64,000 nt of DNA from Xylanimonas protaetiae (lineage in GTDB: Bacteria > Actinomycetota > Actinomycetes > Actinomycetales > Cellulomonadaceae): contig NZ_CP035493.1 in assembly GCF_004135385.1 (NCBI RefSeq), positions 1,984,001-2,048,000 on the forward strand, in the 5' to 3' direction. Below, piece after piece: positions 50,901-60,544 of this stretch. The position numbers and the translations under genes are program-made. The notes under the pieces are model-generated. The model was not told the DNA's origin. It saw only the letters and a list, made by a program, of their open reading frames with translations, and did no database searches. The first letter of the stretch is position 1. Each line of letters begins with the position of its first letter.

Positions 50901-50977
50901 CGCGGGGTGGAGCAGCTCGGTAGCTCGCTGGGCTCATAACCCAGAGGTCGCAGGTTCAAATCCTGTCCCCGCTACCA
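50901..50977 (+). tRNA. Initiator tRNA-fMet (CAT)
   Basis: A full cloverleaf of 77 nt with encoded CCA. Acceptor CGCGGGG/CCCCGCT leaves the first pair as a C-T(U) mismatch. The anticodon stem ends in three G-C pairs (GGG-CTCATAA-CCC). Unpaired 1:72 and three G-C pairs are the marks of initiator tRNA. The T loop is GGTTCAAATCC. Confidence 0.95.
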
Positions 50978-50980
50978 CGG

Positions 50981-51022
50981 AAAGACCCCCTGATCAGCAG
51001 AAATGCCGGTCAGGGGGTCTTT
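50981..51022 (+). terminator. Terminator of tRNA-fMet
   Basis: AAAGACCCCCTGA (50981-50993) pairs with TCAGGGGGTCTTT (51010-51022), followed by TTGCTTTG, starting 4 nt after the tRNA CCA. Confidence 0.85.
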
Positions 51023-51161
51023 TGCTTTGCCCGGATCCGGTGTCGGCCGGTGCGCGCCGATGGGACGGGCTTGCCTTGCGGCAGGGGTGGCAACCGGAAT
51101 GGCTGGTGTCGCCATGCTCTGTGCGGGACCGCCGGACCACCCGACCGCCGAGGAGAGCTCC

Positions 51162-51965
51162 GTGGGGTTCAAGGACGCTCGCAAGGAGCGCGGCCTGTAC
51201 CAGGCCGAGGTCCTGCGTGCCGAGCGGGTCACGCCGCACATGATGCGGGTGACCGTCGGGGGCGACGACGTCGCCCGGCTGCCGCAGCACGGCTTCGACC
51301 AGTGGTTCCGGCTCTTCCTGCCGACGGCCGGGGCGGGCACGGACTTCGAGGCGCTGCCCGAGCAGTTCGGCATGGTCGGGTACCTCAAGTACCTCGCGGC
51401 ACGGTCGGGCACGCGGCCGGAGGTCCGCAGCTACACGGTGCGCGAGCACCGACCCGCCGCCGGCGAGCTCGACATCGACTTCGTGGTCCACGGCGAGCAG
51501 GGTGTCGCGGGGCCGTGGGCACGCCGGGCGCGGGCGGGCGAGCGGGTCGCGCTCATCGACCAGGGCCGCGGTTTCGAGCCGATGGCGGGCGCGCCGCGCT
51601 ACGTCCTGGTCGGCGACGAGTCCGCCCTCCCGGCGATCCTCGGGATCCTGCGCGACCTGCCCCGCGACGCCCGCGGCGTCGCGATCGTCGAGATCCCGGG
51701 GGACGACGACGTCCAGCAGGCCGACGGGCCTGACGGGATCGAGGTGCGCTGGCTGCCTCGCGGCTCCTCCGGCGGGCGGCCCGGCGCGCTCGCCCTCGCG
51801 GCCCTGCGCGAGGTGGTCCTCGACCAGCCCGCGACGGTCTCGGCCTACCTGGCCGGGGAGCAGTCGATCCCCGCGGAGGGGCGGCGGCACCTCGTCGCCG
51901 CCGGGGTGCCCAAGGCGCAGATCACGTTCGTCGGCTACTGGCGCCAGGGCAAGGCGCAGTCCTAG
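51162..51965 (+). CDS. Siderophore-interacting FAD/NAD(P)H ferric reductase
   Basis: A 267-residue SIP/ViuB-type flavoprotein that reduces ferric siderophores in the cytoplasm to free iron. The FAD-binding motif is VRSYTVREHRP, followed by FVVHGEQGVAGPWARRA. The C-terminal NAD(P)H-like part has YVLVGDESALPAI and the terminal FVGYWRQGKA. GTG at 51162 has AGGAG at 51151-51155. In-frame ATGs further upstream are less convincing because they overlap the tRNA terminator. It starts the siderophore cluster. No clear DtxR/IdeR box was found upstream. Confidence 0.9.
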   Translation: MGFKDARKERGLYQAEVLRAERVTPHMMRVTVGGDDVARLPQHGFDQWFRLFLPTAGAGTDFEALPEQFGMVGYLKYLAARSGTRPEVRSYTVREHRPAAGELDIDFVVHGEQGVAGPWARRARAGERVALIDQGRGFEPMAGAPRYVLVGDESALPAILGILRDLPRDARGVAIVEIPGDDDVQQADGPDGIEVRWLPRGSSGGRPGALALAALREVVLDQPATVSAYLAGEQSIPAEGRRHLVAAGVPKAQITFVGYWRQGKAQS

Positions 51966-51983
51966 GCCCGAGAGGGGACAACC

Positions 51984-52790
<807 letters not shown>

Positions 52791-52935
52791 GCCGCCGCAC
52801 TCCGCGGATCCACCGACACCCGGAACCGCGAGACCCTGCGGAACCACGAACCCTGCGGGCGCCTCGGCGCCCGTCTCGCCGCCGCGACCGCGGCGGACCC
52901 CGCCACGACACCACGTCACGACATCTGAGGAACCC

Positions 52936-53958
52936 ATGTCCCTGCGCACGACCGCGTCCCTGGTGGGCGCCGCCCTCCTGCTGCCCCTCGCCCTGACCGC
53001 CTGCGGCACCACCGATCCCGGCCCGGCCGCGGCGGCTCCCGCGGCCGAGACGTCCGGCGACTGCGCCGGCGTCACCACGTCGACCGGGCCCGTCTCGCTG
53101 ACCGACTCGTTCGGCCGCACCGTCGAGCTCGACAAGCCCGCCGAGCGGGTCGCCGTGCTCGAGTGGCAGCAGGTCGAGGACGTCCTCACGCTCTGCCTCA
53201 GCCCGGTCGCCGTGGCCGACGTCGCGGGGTACACCACCTGGGACGACGCCGAGCGACTGCCTGACGGCGTGGCCGACGTCGGCACGCGCGGGGAGCCGAA
53301 CCTCGACGCCCTGTACGCGACCGACCCCGACCTCGTCATCGTCGAGGCGTACACGGCGCAGGACGAGATCATCTCCACGCTCGAGGCCTACGACGTGCCG
53401 GTGCTGGCCACGAAGGGCGCCGACGCGGCCGACCCGGTCGCGACCATGGTCGACACGTTCGACCTGATCGCCCAGGCGACGGGCCGCACCGAGCGCGCCC
53501 AGGCCGTCGTCGAGGAGTTCGAGCAGCACCTCGCCGACGCCACCGCTCAGATCGCGGCGGCCCAGCCGGAGCACACCGACTTCGTCTACTTCGACGGCTG
53601 GGTCGACGGCGGCAACGTGGCGCTGCGCCCGTTCGGCCAGGGGTCGCTCGTCGGCGAGCTGGGCGAGGCGCTCGGCCTGACCAACGCGTGGACCGGTGAG
53701 GTCGACCCCGCCTACGGCCTGGGGCAGTCGGACATCGAGGGCATGACCGCCGTCGGCGACGCGACCCTGCTGTACACCGGCACCAAGGACGCGGACGGCG
53801 ACTGGACCGCCGAGCTGCTCAAGAACCCCGTGTGGGCCGGCCTGCCCGCCGTCGCCGACGCCCGCAGCCACGCGTTCCCGGAGCACCTCTGGACGTTCGG
53901 CGGGCCCCGCTCCGCCGAGAAGATCGTCGACGCGTACGTCGGCATCTTCGCGAAGTGA
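52936..53958 (+). CDS. Iron-siderophore ABC transporter substrate-binding lipoprotein
   Basis: A 340-residue type III (FepB/FhuD-like) binding protein. The signal peptide has lipobox LTAC (Cys about residue 23). The mature start VSLTDSFGRTVELDKPAERV is characteristic, and the fold is joined by a long helix (VDTFDLIAQATGRTERAQAV). ATG at 52936 has GAGGA about 6 nt upstream. The permease gene begins 4 nt after its stop. Confidence 0.92.
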   Translation: MSLRTTASLVGAALLLPLALTACGTTDPGPAAAAPAAETSGDCAGVTTSTGPVSLTDSFGRTVELDKPAERVAVLEWQQVEDVLTLCLSPVAVADVAGYTTWDDAERLPDGVADVGTRGEPNLDALYATDPDLVIVEAYTAQDEIISTLEAYDVPVLATKGADAADPVATMVDTFDLIAQATGRTERAQAVVEEFEQHLADATAQIAAAQPEHTDFVYFDGWVDGGNVALRPFGQGSLVGELGEALGLTNAWTGEVDPAYGLGQSDIEGMTAVGDATLLYTGTKDADGDWTAELLKNPVWAGLPAVADARSHAFPEHLWTFGGPRSAEKIVDAYVGIFAK

Positions 53959-53962
53959 CGCG

Positions 53963-56087
53963 ATGACCGCCACGACGTCGCCGTCGGCCGTCGCGGCGCC
54001 GGACGGCGGCCCGGTGTCGCGTCCGGCGACCTGGGTCACGGGCGGCGCGACCCTGGTCGCCCTCGCCGCCGCCGTGCTCGTCGTCGGCGCCTGGCACCTC
54101 ACGCAGGGCACGTCGGGCGTCGGGGCCACGGACCTGCTGGGGCTGGTGACCGGGCGGGACGACGGCGGCGCGGCGGTCCGCGACATCCTCGTCGGCTCAC
54201 GCCTGCCGCGCCTCGCGGCGGGCGTGGCCGTCGGGTTCGCGCTCGGCGTGGCCGGCACGCTCCTGCAGTCGGTCGCGCGCAACCCCCTGGCCTCGCCGGA
54301 CACGCTCGCGGTCACGGCGGGCTCGTACCTCGCGGTCGTGGCCGTGGCCGCCTTCGGCGTCGCCGTGCCGTGGGTGGCGTCGGGGGTCGTCGCCTTCGTG
54401 GGCGGCCTCGCGGCCGCGGCCCTCGTGCTGGGGCTCGCCGGGGGAGCCGGCTCGTCCAGCACGCGCCTCGTGCTCGCCGGGTCCGCCGTCGCGCTCGCGT
54501 TGCAGGCCGCGGCGTCGGCCCTCCTGATCCTGTTCCAGACGGAGACGACGGGGCTCTTCGCGTGGGGCAGCGGCTCGCTGAGCCAGCTCAACCTCACGGC
54601 GTCCTGGCGGGCGCTGCCCGTCGTCGTCCTCGCCACGGCGGGTGGCCTGCTGCTCGCGCGGCGCCTCGACGTGCTCGGTCTCGGCGACGACACCGCGGGG
54701 GCGCTGGGCGTCCCCGTGCGCTCGACGCGCGCCGCCGCCGTCCTGCTGGCGGTCCTGCTGACTGCGGCGGCGGTCACGCTCGCCGGCCCGCTGGGCTTCG
54801 TGGGGCTCGCGGCACCCGTGGTCGCACGGCTGCTCGCGCGCGTCGTCCCGGCACTGCACCGGCACGCCCTCCAGATCCCGGCCGCCGGGCTGCTCGGGCG
54901 CCCTCGTCGTGCTGCTGGCCGACGCGCTCGTGCGCGCCCTGCTCGGCGCCGAGGCGGCACTGCAGGTGCCCACCGGGGTCGCGACGACGCTCGCCGGCGC
55001 CTTGGTCATGGTCGTCCTCGCGCGGCGCCTGCGCGACGCCGGACCCACCCGGCGCCCGCCCGCCGCGGACGCCGGGCCGCGCAGCTCGCGGCGCTTCGTC
55101 GTCGTGCTGGCCGTGTGCGCGGCCCTGACGGTGGCCGTGGTGCTCCTCGGGCTGCTCGGCGGCGCCACCTGGCTGCGCACGGGAGACATCGCCCTGTGGC
55201 TCCAGGGCGAGGGACCGGCCGTCGTCCGGTTCGCCCTCGACGAGCGTGCGCCACGCGTCCTGGCGGCCGTGGTCGCCGGTGCGGCGCTCGCCCTGGCGGG
55301 CACGATGGTGCAGGCCACGGCCCGCAACCCGCTCGCCGAGCCGGGCATCCTCGGCATCACGGGCGGTGCGGGACTGGGCGCCGTCGTCGTGGTGACCGCC
55401 GTCGCCGGCGCCGCCTGGGGCAACGGCGTCGCGGCGAGCACCGGGACCATGCTGGTCGCCGCGGTGATCGGCGGGCTGCTGGCCTTCGGGGCCGTCTACC
55501 TGCTCGCCTGGCGCGGCGGCCTGCACGCCGACCGGCTCGTGCTCGTCGGCATCGGCCTCGGCTACCTGACCACCGCGCTGACGACCTTCCTCCTGCTGGG
55601 CTCGGACCCGTGGAACACGCCGCGCATCTACACGTGGCTGTCCGGCACGACGTACGGCCGCGACCTCCCGGAGGTGCTCCCCGTCCTGCTCCTGCTCGTC
55701 CTGGCGATGCCGCTCGCCGTCGTCGTCCGGCGGGAGCTGGACCTGCTCGCGCTCGACGACGACACGCCGCGGCTGGTGGGCGTCGGGCTCGAGCGCACCC
55801 GGCTGCTCGTGCTCGCGGTGGCGGCGGCGCTCGCGGCCACCAGCGTCACCGCGGTGGGCGTGGTCGGTTTCGTCGGCCTGGTCGCCCCGCACGCGGCGCG
55901 GGCCCTGGTCGGCGGTCGGCACGGGCGGGTGCTGCCGGTCGCGATGCTGCTGGGGGCCGTTCTCCTCGGGCTGTCCGACGTCGTCGGACGCACCGTGATC
56001 GCGCCGGCCCAGCTCCCGGTCGGGCTCGTGGTGGCGCTGCTCGGGGCGCCGTACTTCGTGTGGCTCCTGGCCCGGTCGCGCGCCTGA
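53963..56087 (+). CDS. Fused FecCD-type siderophore permease (FhuB-like), apparent frameshift
   Basis: Two FecCD permease domains in one polypeptide, about 707 residues when restored, so no second permease gene is needed. The first half carries VAGTLLQSVARNPLASPDTL and LGFVGLAAPVVARLL; the second carries AGTMVQATARNPLAEPGIL and VGFVGLVAPHAARALVG. The frame breaks at GLLG: the following ALVVLLADALVRALLG lies in the next frame, and removing one G from 54896-54898 repairs it. As written, the first half ends in nonsense and the second half would need to restart at GTG 54909. Confidence 0.85.
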
Positions 56088-56200
56088 GCGTGACCGGCAT
56101 CGGTGCCGTCTGAGCCGGATGTGAGAGCAGGCCGTGCGGGCGGAGCGCCTGGTGCGGCGCCTCGTGGCTGAGGAGGACGGGCGCATGCGGGGGACGGGCC

Positions 56201-57484
56201 TCAGAACTCCGGCGGCCTCGGCGCGATCGTCAGCCGGATGATGCGCCGGCCCTCGATCTCGGTGACGGTGAGCTCGTGGTCGTCGACCTCGACGCGGTCG
56301 CCCACCTGGGCGAGGCGCCCCAGCCGGTGGATCACGTACCCGGCCGCCGTCTCGTAGGGACCGTCGGCCAGGGGCAGGCCCGTGATCTCGGCGAACTCCT
56401 CGATCGTGATGCGCGCGTCGACCACGCGCACCCCGCCCGCCTCGCCGAGCAGCGCCGGCTCGGGGACGTCGTACTCGTCGCGGATCTCGCCCACGAGCTC
56501 CTCGACCATGTCCTCCAGCGTCACGATGCCGTCCGTGCCGCCGTACTCGTCCACGACGATCGCGATGTGCGCCCCCTGGGCCCGCAACGACGACAGCGAG
56601 GGCAGCAGGCGGTTGGTCACCGGCAGGAACGGGATCGGGCGGGCGAGGTCGGCGACCGTGCGGCCGTCGTCGTGCACCCCGAGCAGGTCGCGCACGTGCA
56701 GGAAGCCGACGACGTCGTCGAACCCCTCACCCGTGACGGGGTAGCGCGAGTACGGGCTCGCCGCGACGATCTCGGCGGCCGCGGGCAGCGGCAGGTGCCC
56801 GGCGAGGAAGGTGACCTCGCCGCGCGGTCGCATCACCTCGCCCAGGGTGCGCTCCCCAGCCGCGAAGACGTCGTCGAGGATGCGGCGCTCGTCCTCCGCA
56901 AGGTCCTGGTGCCCCGCGACCAGGTCGCGCAGCTCCTCGCCCGAGATCTCCTCCGTCGTCGCGTGCGGGTCGCCGCCCAGCAGGCGCACGACGGCGTCGG
57001 TCGACGCCGACAGCAGCCACACGACCGGGCGCATCAGCGCGGCGAACCGGTCCAGCGGCGGCCCCACCGCGAGCGAGACCGCCTGGGCGCGCTGGAGGGC
57101 GAGGCGCTTGGGCACCAGCTCGCCCAGCACCAGCGACAGGTACGCGATGACCAGCGTCAGGACGACGAGCGACAGCGGCTGCGCGACCCGCTCGCTCAGG
57201 CCGAGGCCCGTCAGCGCGGGCACGAAGTCCGGCGCGAGCGTCGACGCGCCGTAGGCGGCCGAGAAGAACCCCGCCACCGTGACGCCGATCTGCACCGCCG
57301 CCAGGAAGCGGTTCGGGTTGCGGGCCACCGCTGCGACGCGAGCGCCACGGCGTCCCTGCTGCTCCAGGCGGCTGAGCTGGGACTGCCGCAGCGACACGAG
57401 CGCCAGCTCGGTCCCGGCGAACACGCCGCCGATGAGGACGAACAGCAGCACGAGCGCTGCGTTGAGCACGGTTCCCTGGTCCAT
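56201..57484 (-). CDS. CNNM/CBS/CorC-HlyC domain membrane protein
   Basis: A 427-residue protein of the CorC/TlyC-like class, linked to Mg2+/Co2+ efflux or resistance. The CNNM (DUF21) domain with four TM segments spans about 1-190, a CBS pair spans about 205-325 (MVEELVGEIRDEYD at its end), and the CorC C-terminal domain follows. ATG at 57484 is chosen because GGAGG (57496-57500 on this strand) is well spaced for it; GTG at 57493 would be too close. A TTGACG/17/TGTACT promoter lies about 90 nt upstream. Confidence 0.9.
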   Translation of the reverse strand: MDQGTVLNAALVLLFVLIGGVFAGTELALVSLRQSQLSRLEQQGRRGARVAAVARNPNRFLAAVQIGVTVAGFFSAAYGASTLAPDFVPALTGLGLSERVAQPLSLVVLTLVIAYLSLVLGELVPKRLALQRAQAVSLAVGPPLDRFAALMRPVVWLLSASTDAVVRLLGGDPHATTEEISGEELRDLVAGHQDLAEDERRILDDVFAAGERTLGEVMRPRGEVTFLAGHLPLPAAAEIVAASPYSRYPVTGEGFDDVVGFLHVRDLLGVHDDGRTVADLARPIPFLPVTNRLLPSLSSLRAQGAHIAIVVDEYGGTDGIVTLEDMVEELVGEIRDEYDVPEPALLGEAGGVRVVDARITIEEFAEITGLPLADGPYETAAGYVIHRLGRLAQVGDRVEVDDHELTVTEIEGRRIIRLTIAPRPPEF

Positions 57485-57573
57485 CAGACCCACCCCCTCC
57501 CGTCACGAGCGCCGCGCGGGGGCGCGGCGGCGGGCAAGGGGTGGCCGGGACTCCAGGGATCATCCATACGTCA

Positions 57574-57602
57574 AGTACAGGTTTCCGTGGTGGTCGCGTC
57601 AA
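57574..57602 (-). promoter_or_regulatory. Promoter of the CNNM/CBS gene
   Basis: On the minus strand: TTGACG (57602-57597), 17-nt spacer, TGTACT (57579-57574). It lies about 90 nt upstream of the ATG at 57484. Confidence 0.6.
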
Positions 57603-57622
57603 ACGAGCGACGACGCGGTGAC

Positions 57623-57665
57623 GCGGCACGGGGCCGATCCGGTCAGCGGATCGGCCCCGTGCCGC
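57623..57665 (-). terminator. Terminator downstream of the zinc-binding protein gene
   Basis: Perfect 19-bp stem (57623-57641 with 57647-57665) with a 5-nt loop, 31 nt past the stop of the gene at 57697-58815. Confidence 0.85.
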
Positions 57666-57696
57666 TGTGTCGGCGTGCGTCAGGCGTGGGCCCAGG

Positions 57697-58815
57697 TCAC
57701 GGTGCGACGAGGCCCTGGGTCAGCGCGTCGAGGTTGCTGCGCATGAGGGAGATGAAGTCCTCGCCCGCGGCGGCGTTCTCCACCGTCAGGCCCTCCAGGG
57801 TGTCGAGCACCGCGGCGTTGACGCCCAGGTCGCTCGCGAGGGTCTGCACCACGCGAGGGCTGACCAGGGTCTCGTAGAAGATCGTGCCCACGTTGTGCTC
57901 GCGCACGACGTCGCCGATCTCGCGCATGCGCGCCGGCGACGGCTCGATGCTGTGGTCCAGGCCGGTGATGCCGATCTGGCGGATGCCGTACCGCTCCGCC
58001 AGGTACCCGAACGCGGTGTGGTTCGTCACGAGCTTCGCGCCCGCGAACGGGGCCAGCGCCTCCGCGATCTCCGCGTCGAGCTCCGCGAGCTCCCGCTCGA
58101 GAGCCGCGGCGTTGTCGTGGAAGACCGCCGCGTTGTCGGGGTCGGCCTCCGCGAGCGCGTCCGCCACCGGGCCCGCGACCTGCGCCAGGCGGATCGGGTC
58201 GAGCCAGAAGTGCGGGTCGTAGCCGCCGATGTCGTGCGCGTGGCCGTGGTCGTGGCCGTGGTCGTCCGAAGCGTGGTCGTGCGAGTGCGCGTGGTCCTCG
58301 GTCGCGTGCTCGTGGTCGTGCGAGTGCGCGTGGTCATCGCTGTGCTCGTGGTCGGCGTCGTCGCCGTGGTCGTGCGAGTGGTCGTGCGTCGGGTCGGTGC
58401 AGACGCCGTCCTCGTGCGTGTGGCCGCCGGTCAGGCTGGCGGGCAGCAGATCGACGATCTCGGCCGCGTCGACGACGCGGGCGGGCTGCTGCGCCTCGAC
58501 GGCGGCGTCGACCGCGTGCATGAACCCGCCGAGCGTGACGACGACGTCCGCGTTGCCGACGTCGCGGACGCGGGCGAGCGAGAGCTCGAGGTGGTGCGGG
58601 TCGGCGGCGGGCGGCGTCAGGTTGTCGACGTCGGCCAGGTCGCCGGCCACGCGCTCGGCGACGAACTGCAGCGGGTAGAACGAGGTGACCACCTGGAGGC
58701 GGGCGTCGTCGGCGTCCGCGGCGGGCGCGGAGCCGGACGTGGTCGCGAGGGCGGTGGCGACGAGGGCGACGGGAAGGGCGGCGGCTGCGACGAGGAAGCG
58801 GCGACGTCTGAACAT
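57697..58815 (-). CDS. znuA: Zinc ABC transporter substrate-binding protein (ZnuA-like)
   Basis: A 372-residue cluster A-I metal-binding protein that captures zinc outside the membrane. Ligand regions are visible: DPHHLELSLARV, YDPHFWLDPIR, TNHTAFGYLAERYG and YETLVSPRV. A His/Asp-rich loop of about 65 residues (more than 20 His, about residues 140-205, nt 58215-58400) marks it as a zinc protein. The signal sequence is twin-Arg-like (RRRRFLVAAAALPVALVA). ATG at 58815 has GAGAAT 7 nt upstream inside a Zur-like box. No ATPase or permease gene is adjacent. Confidence 0.92.
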   Translation of the reverse strand: MFRRRRFLVAAAALPVALVATALATTSGSAPAADADDARLQVVTSFYPLQFVAERVAGDLADVDNLTPPAADPHHLELSLARVRDVGNADVVVTLGGFMHAVDAAVEAQQPARVVDAAEIVDLLPASLTGGHTHEDGVCTDPTHDHSHDHGDDADHEHSDDHAHSHDHEHATEDHAHSHDHASDDHGHDHGHAHDIGGYDPHFWLDPIRLAQVAGPVADALAEADPDNAAVFHDNAAALERELAELDAEIAEALAPFAGAKLVTNHTAFGYLAERYGIRQIGITGLDHSIEPSPARMREIGDVVREHNVGTIFYETLVSPRVVQTLASDLGVNAAVLDTLEGLTVENAAAGEDFISLMRSNLDALTQGLVAP

Positions 58816-58851
58816 GAGAACGATTCTCGATTGCAATGAGAATCATCCTCA
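58815..58851 (-). promoter_or_regulatory. Two Zur-like boxes over the znuA promoter
   Basis: TGAGAACGATTCTCG (58815-58829) and AATGAGAATCATCCTCA (58835-58851). Both are GAGAA-N3-TTCTC type palindromes; the second has one mismatch. Their centres are about 22 bp apart, two helical turns. The second matches the TGAGAATCAT core of the mycobacterial Zur site. They cover the -10 and start region, as expected for zinc-dependent repression. Confidence 0.8.
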
Positions 58852-59040
58852 CCAACCGTCGCCGGTTGCCCGACGTCCTGGCGCGTCGCACGCCCCCGCC
58901 GTGGCCGCCGCCGCGACGAGCGCCAGGAGCAGCGCCGTGGGCGCGAGCCCCGCCGCGCCAAGCCAGCCCGCGAGCGGGTACGTGACGAGCCAGCACAGGT
59001 GCGACAGCGAGAACTCGGCGGCGAACACCGCGCCGCGTCG
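58849..59040 (-). pseudogene. 3' remnant of an MFS transporter
   Basis: About 60 residues (GAVFAAEFSLSHLCWLVTYP, LAGWLGAAGLAPTALLLALV) match the C-terminal helices of major-facilitator drug/metal transporters. The gene is cut off at its 5' side near 59040, where the frame enters unrelated sequence. It ends within 35 nt of the znuA start. It has lost most of its helices and cannot function. Confidence 0.65.
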
Positions 59041-59043
59041 GCG

Positions 59044-59492
59044 TCGGGCACCTCGAACGTCCGCGAGTACCTGCACCCGCAGGTCGAGGAGATCGCCGAC
59101 ACCCTGCCCACCGCGCTCGGCCGCCGGGTGGCCGGGTCGGCCTGGTTCGGCAAGGCCGTCGCCCGCTGCGGCCGCGGTCGCTGCGCTTCGGGCGGGAGCA
59201 GGCGGCCATCGACTCCTGGCTCGACCAGGCGCTCACCACGGCGACCGTCGACTACGACCTCGCCTGCGAGATCGTCGAGTGCCAGCGCGTGCTCAAGGGG
59301 TACGGAGCGACACACCACCACGGCAAGGAGAGCTTCGCGATCCTGCTGGAGGAGGCCGCCGCCCTCGCAGGCCAGGCCGATGCCGCCGCGACCCTCGCCC
59401 GCCTGCGCGACGCCGCGCTCGCCGACGAGGACGGCGTCGCGCTGCGGCAGGCACGCGCGGAGCTGGTGACCGAGGACGCGCTCGTGCGCTGA
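59044..59492 (+). pseudogene. 3' remnant of indolepyruvate oxidoreductase beta/DUF6537-type gene
   Basis: The segment reads YLHPQVEEIADTLPTALGR, then after a further frame change near 59165-59185 SLRFGREQAAIDSWLDQAL and CEIVECQRVLKGYGATHHHG, ending at the TGA 59490-59492. This matches my memory of the C-terminal region of the indolepyruvate ferredoxin oxidoreductase beta/DUF6537 family. The 5' part is missing and the frame is broken, so it is decayed. Confidence 0.6.
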
Positions 59493-59560
59493 GCCGCGCC
59501 GGTGTCAGGTCACGTACGGCCAGCGTTCGACGTCAGATGCCCGCGGCGGTCCCGCCGGTG

Positions 59561-60478
59561 TCAGGGGAGCCACGAGGGCGGCCCGGTCACGCCCGCCGCC
59601 TCGCGGGGCGGCACGACGACGGTGCCGAGGCTGTCGAGCGTGACGGTGAGGTCCGCGCCGTCGTCGGCGCCCTCCGGGACGGCGACGGCGGACGTCGTCG
59701 GCCCGAGGTCGGCCGTGCAGGCCGCGTCGGCCGGGAGGGGGACGAACGTGACGGTGACGCCGTCGGCGTCACCGGTCGCGGCGGCCGCGAGCGTGGGGCA
59801 CGACGACGAGCCCCACGTGACCACGTACAGCACGCCCGCCTGGGCCGACCAGACGACGCCGGCGCGCGCGGCCGGGCCGGGGCCGGGCGGGCCGAGGGCC
59901 GCAGGCAGGCCCCGCTGCGAGTCGCCGGGAGCCAGCCCGCCCGCCGGCGCGGGCGTGCCCGGCGGGCCGCCCAGCGGCGTGCCCAGCGCCGCGGCCGTGG
60001 CCTCGGAGAGCGTGACGGGCGGGAGGCCCGAGCGGTCGAGCGGCACGGCGACGCCGTCGACCACGGGCATGAGGCCCTGCGTGGTGTTGACCGGGAAGAA
60101 CGCGCCGTCGCGGGGGCCGGAGAGCAGCATGACGAACTCGCCTCCCACGTCGAACGTGTCGCCGTAGGGCGTGTCGCACAGGACCATGACGTGCACCGTG
60201 ACGTCGCCGGCGGCCTGGTCGGCGGCCGGTCCCACGGCCTTGCGCGCGGCCAGCGTGACCACCCAGTGGTCGGCTTCCTCGGACACGGCCGTGATGGTGC
60301 CGACGGCGATGGCGTCGGCGGCCGCCTCGAGCTCGGCGCTCGTCGGGTAGAAGGCCTCGTCGACCGCGACGCACGGCGGTTCGCCGGTGAGCCCGGGGCC
60401 GCCCGCGGGCGCGCCCGCGCACCCGGCCAGCAGCAGCAGCGGGACGAGGGCGGCAGCGGCGCGGGCTCGCGAGACCAT
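59561..60478 (-). CDS. Hypothetical lipoprotein
   Basis: A 305-residue exported protein of no recognised family. The signal is AAAALVPLLLLAGC, with the lipobox Cys at about residue 20. A roughly 110-residue beta-rich domain follows (DEAFYPTSAELEAAADAIAV, VTVHVMVLCDTPYGD), then a Pro/Gly linker and a second beta-rich part with two cysteines (GSSSCPTLAAAATGD, DAACTADLG) that may form a disulfide. The start is ATG at 60478 with AGGAG about 6 nt upstream. About 65 nt separate it from the upstream glycerol facilitator on the same strand. Confidence 0.75.
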   Translation of the reverse strand: MVSRARAAAALVPLLLLAGCAGAPAGGPGLTGEPPCVAVDEAFYPTSAELEAAADAIAVGTITAVSEEADHWVVTLAARKAVGPAADQAAGDVTVHVMVLCDTPYGDTFDVGGEFVMLLSGPRDGAFFPVNTTQGLMPVVDGVAVPLDRSGLPPVTLSEATAAALGTPLGGPPGTPAPAGGLAPGDSQRGLPAALGPPGPGPAARAGVVWSAQAGVLYVVTWGSSSCPTLAAAATGDADGVTVTFVPLPADAACTADLGPTTSAVAVPEGADDGADLTVTLDSLGTVVVPPREAAGVTGPPSWLP

Positions 60479-60544
60479 CGTGGCTCCTCGGTCGGGGTCG
60501 TCACCCTGACTGTGTGGCGAGGCGGGAGGGTCTTGCAGCGCCCG

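Noticed and set aside
47768-50959. A 1063-codon minus-strand frame opposite UPF0182
   Set aside because: It is complementary to a well-conserved membrane protein gene and crosses the tRNA; Arg/Glu/Val/Leu-biased shadow.
51030-51161. DtxR/IdeR iron box upstream of the siderophore reductase
   Set aside because: Only a weak TTGCC/GGCAA symmetry is present near 51070-51095; it does not match the TTAGG-type 19-bp consensus.
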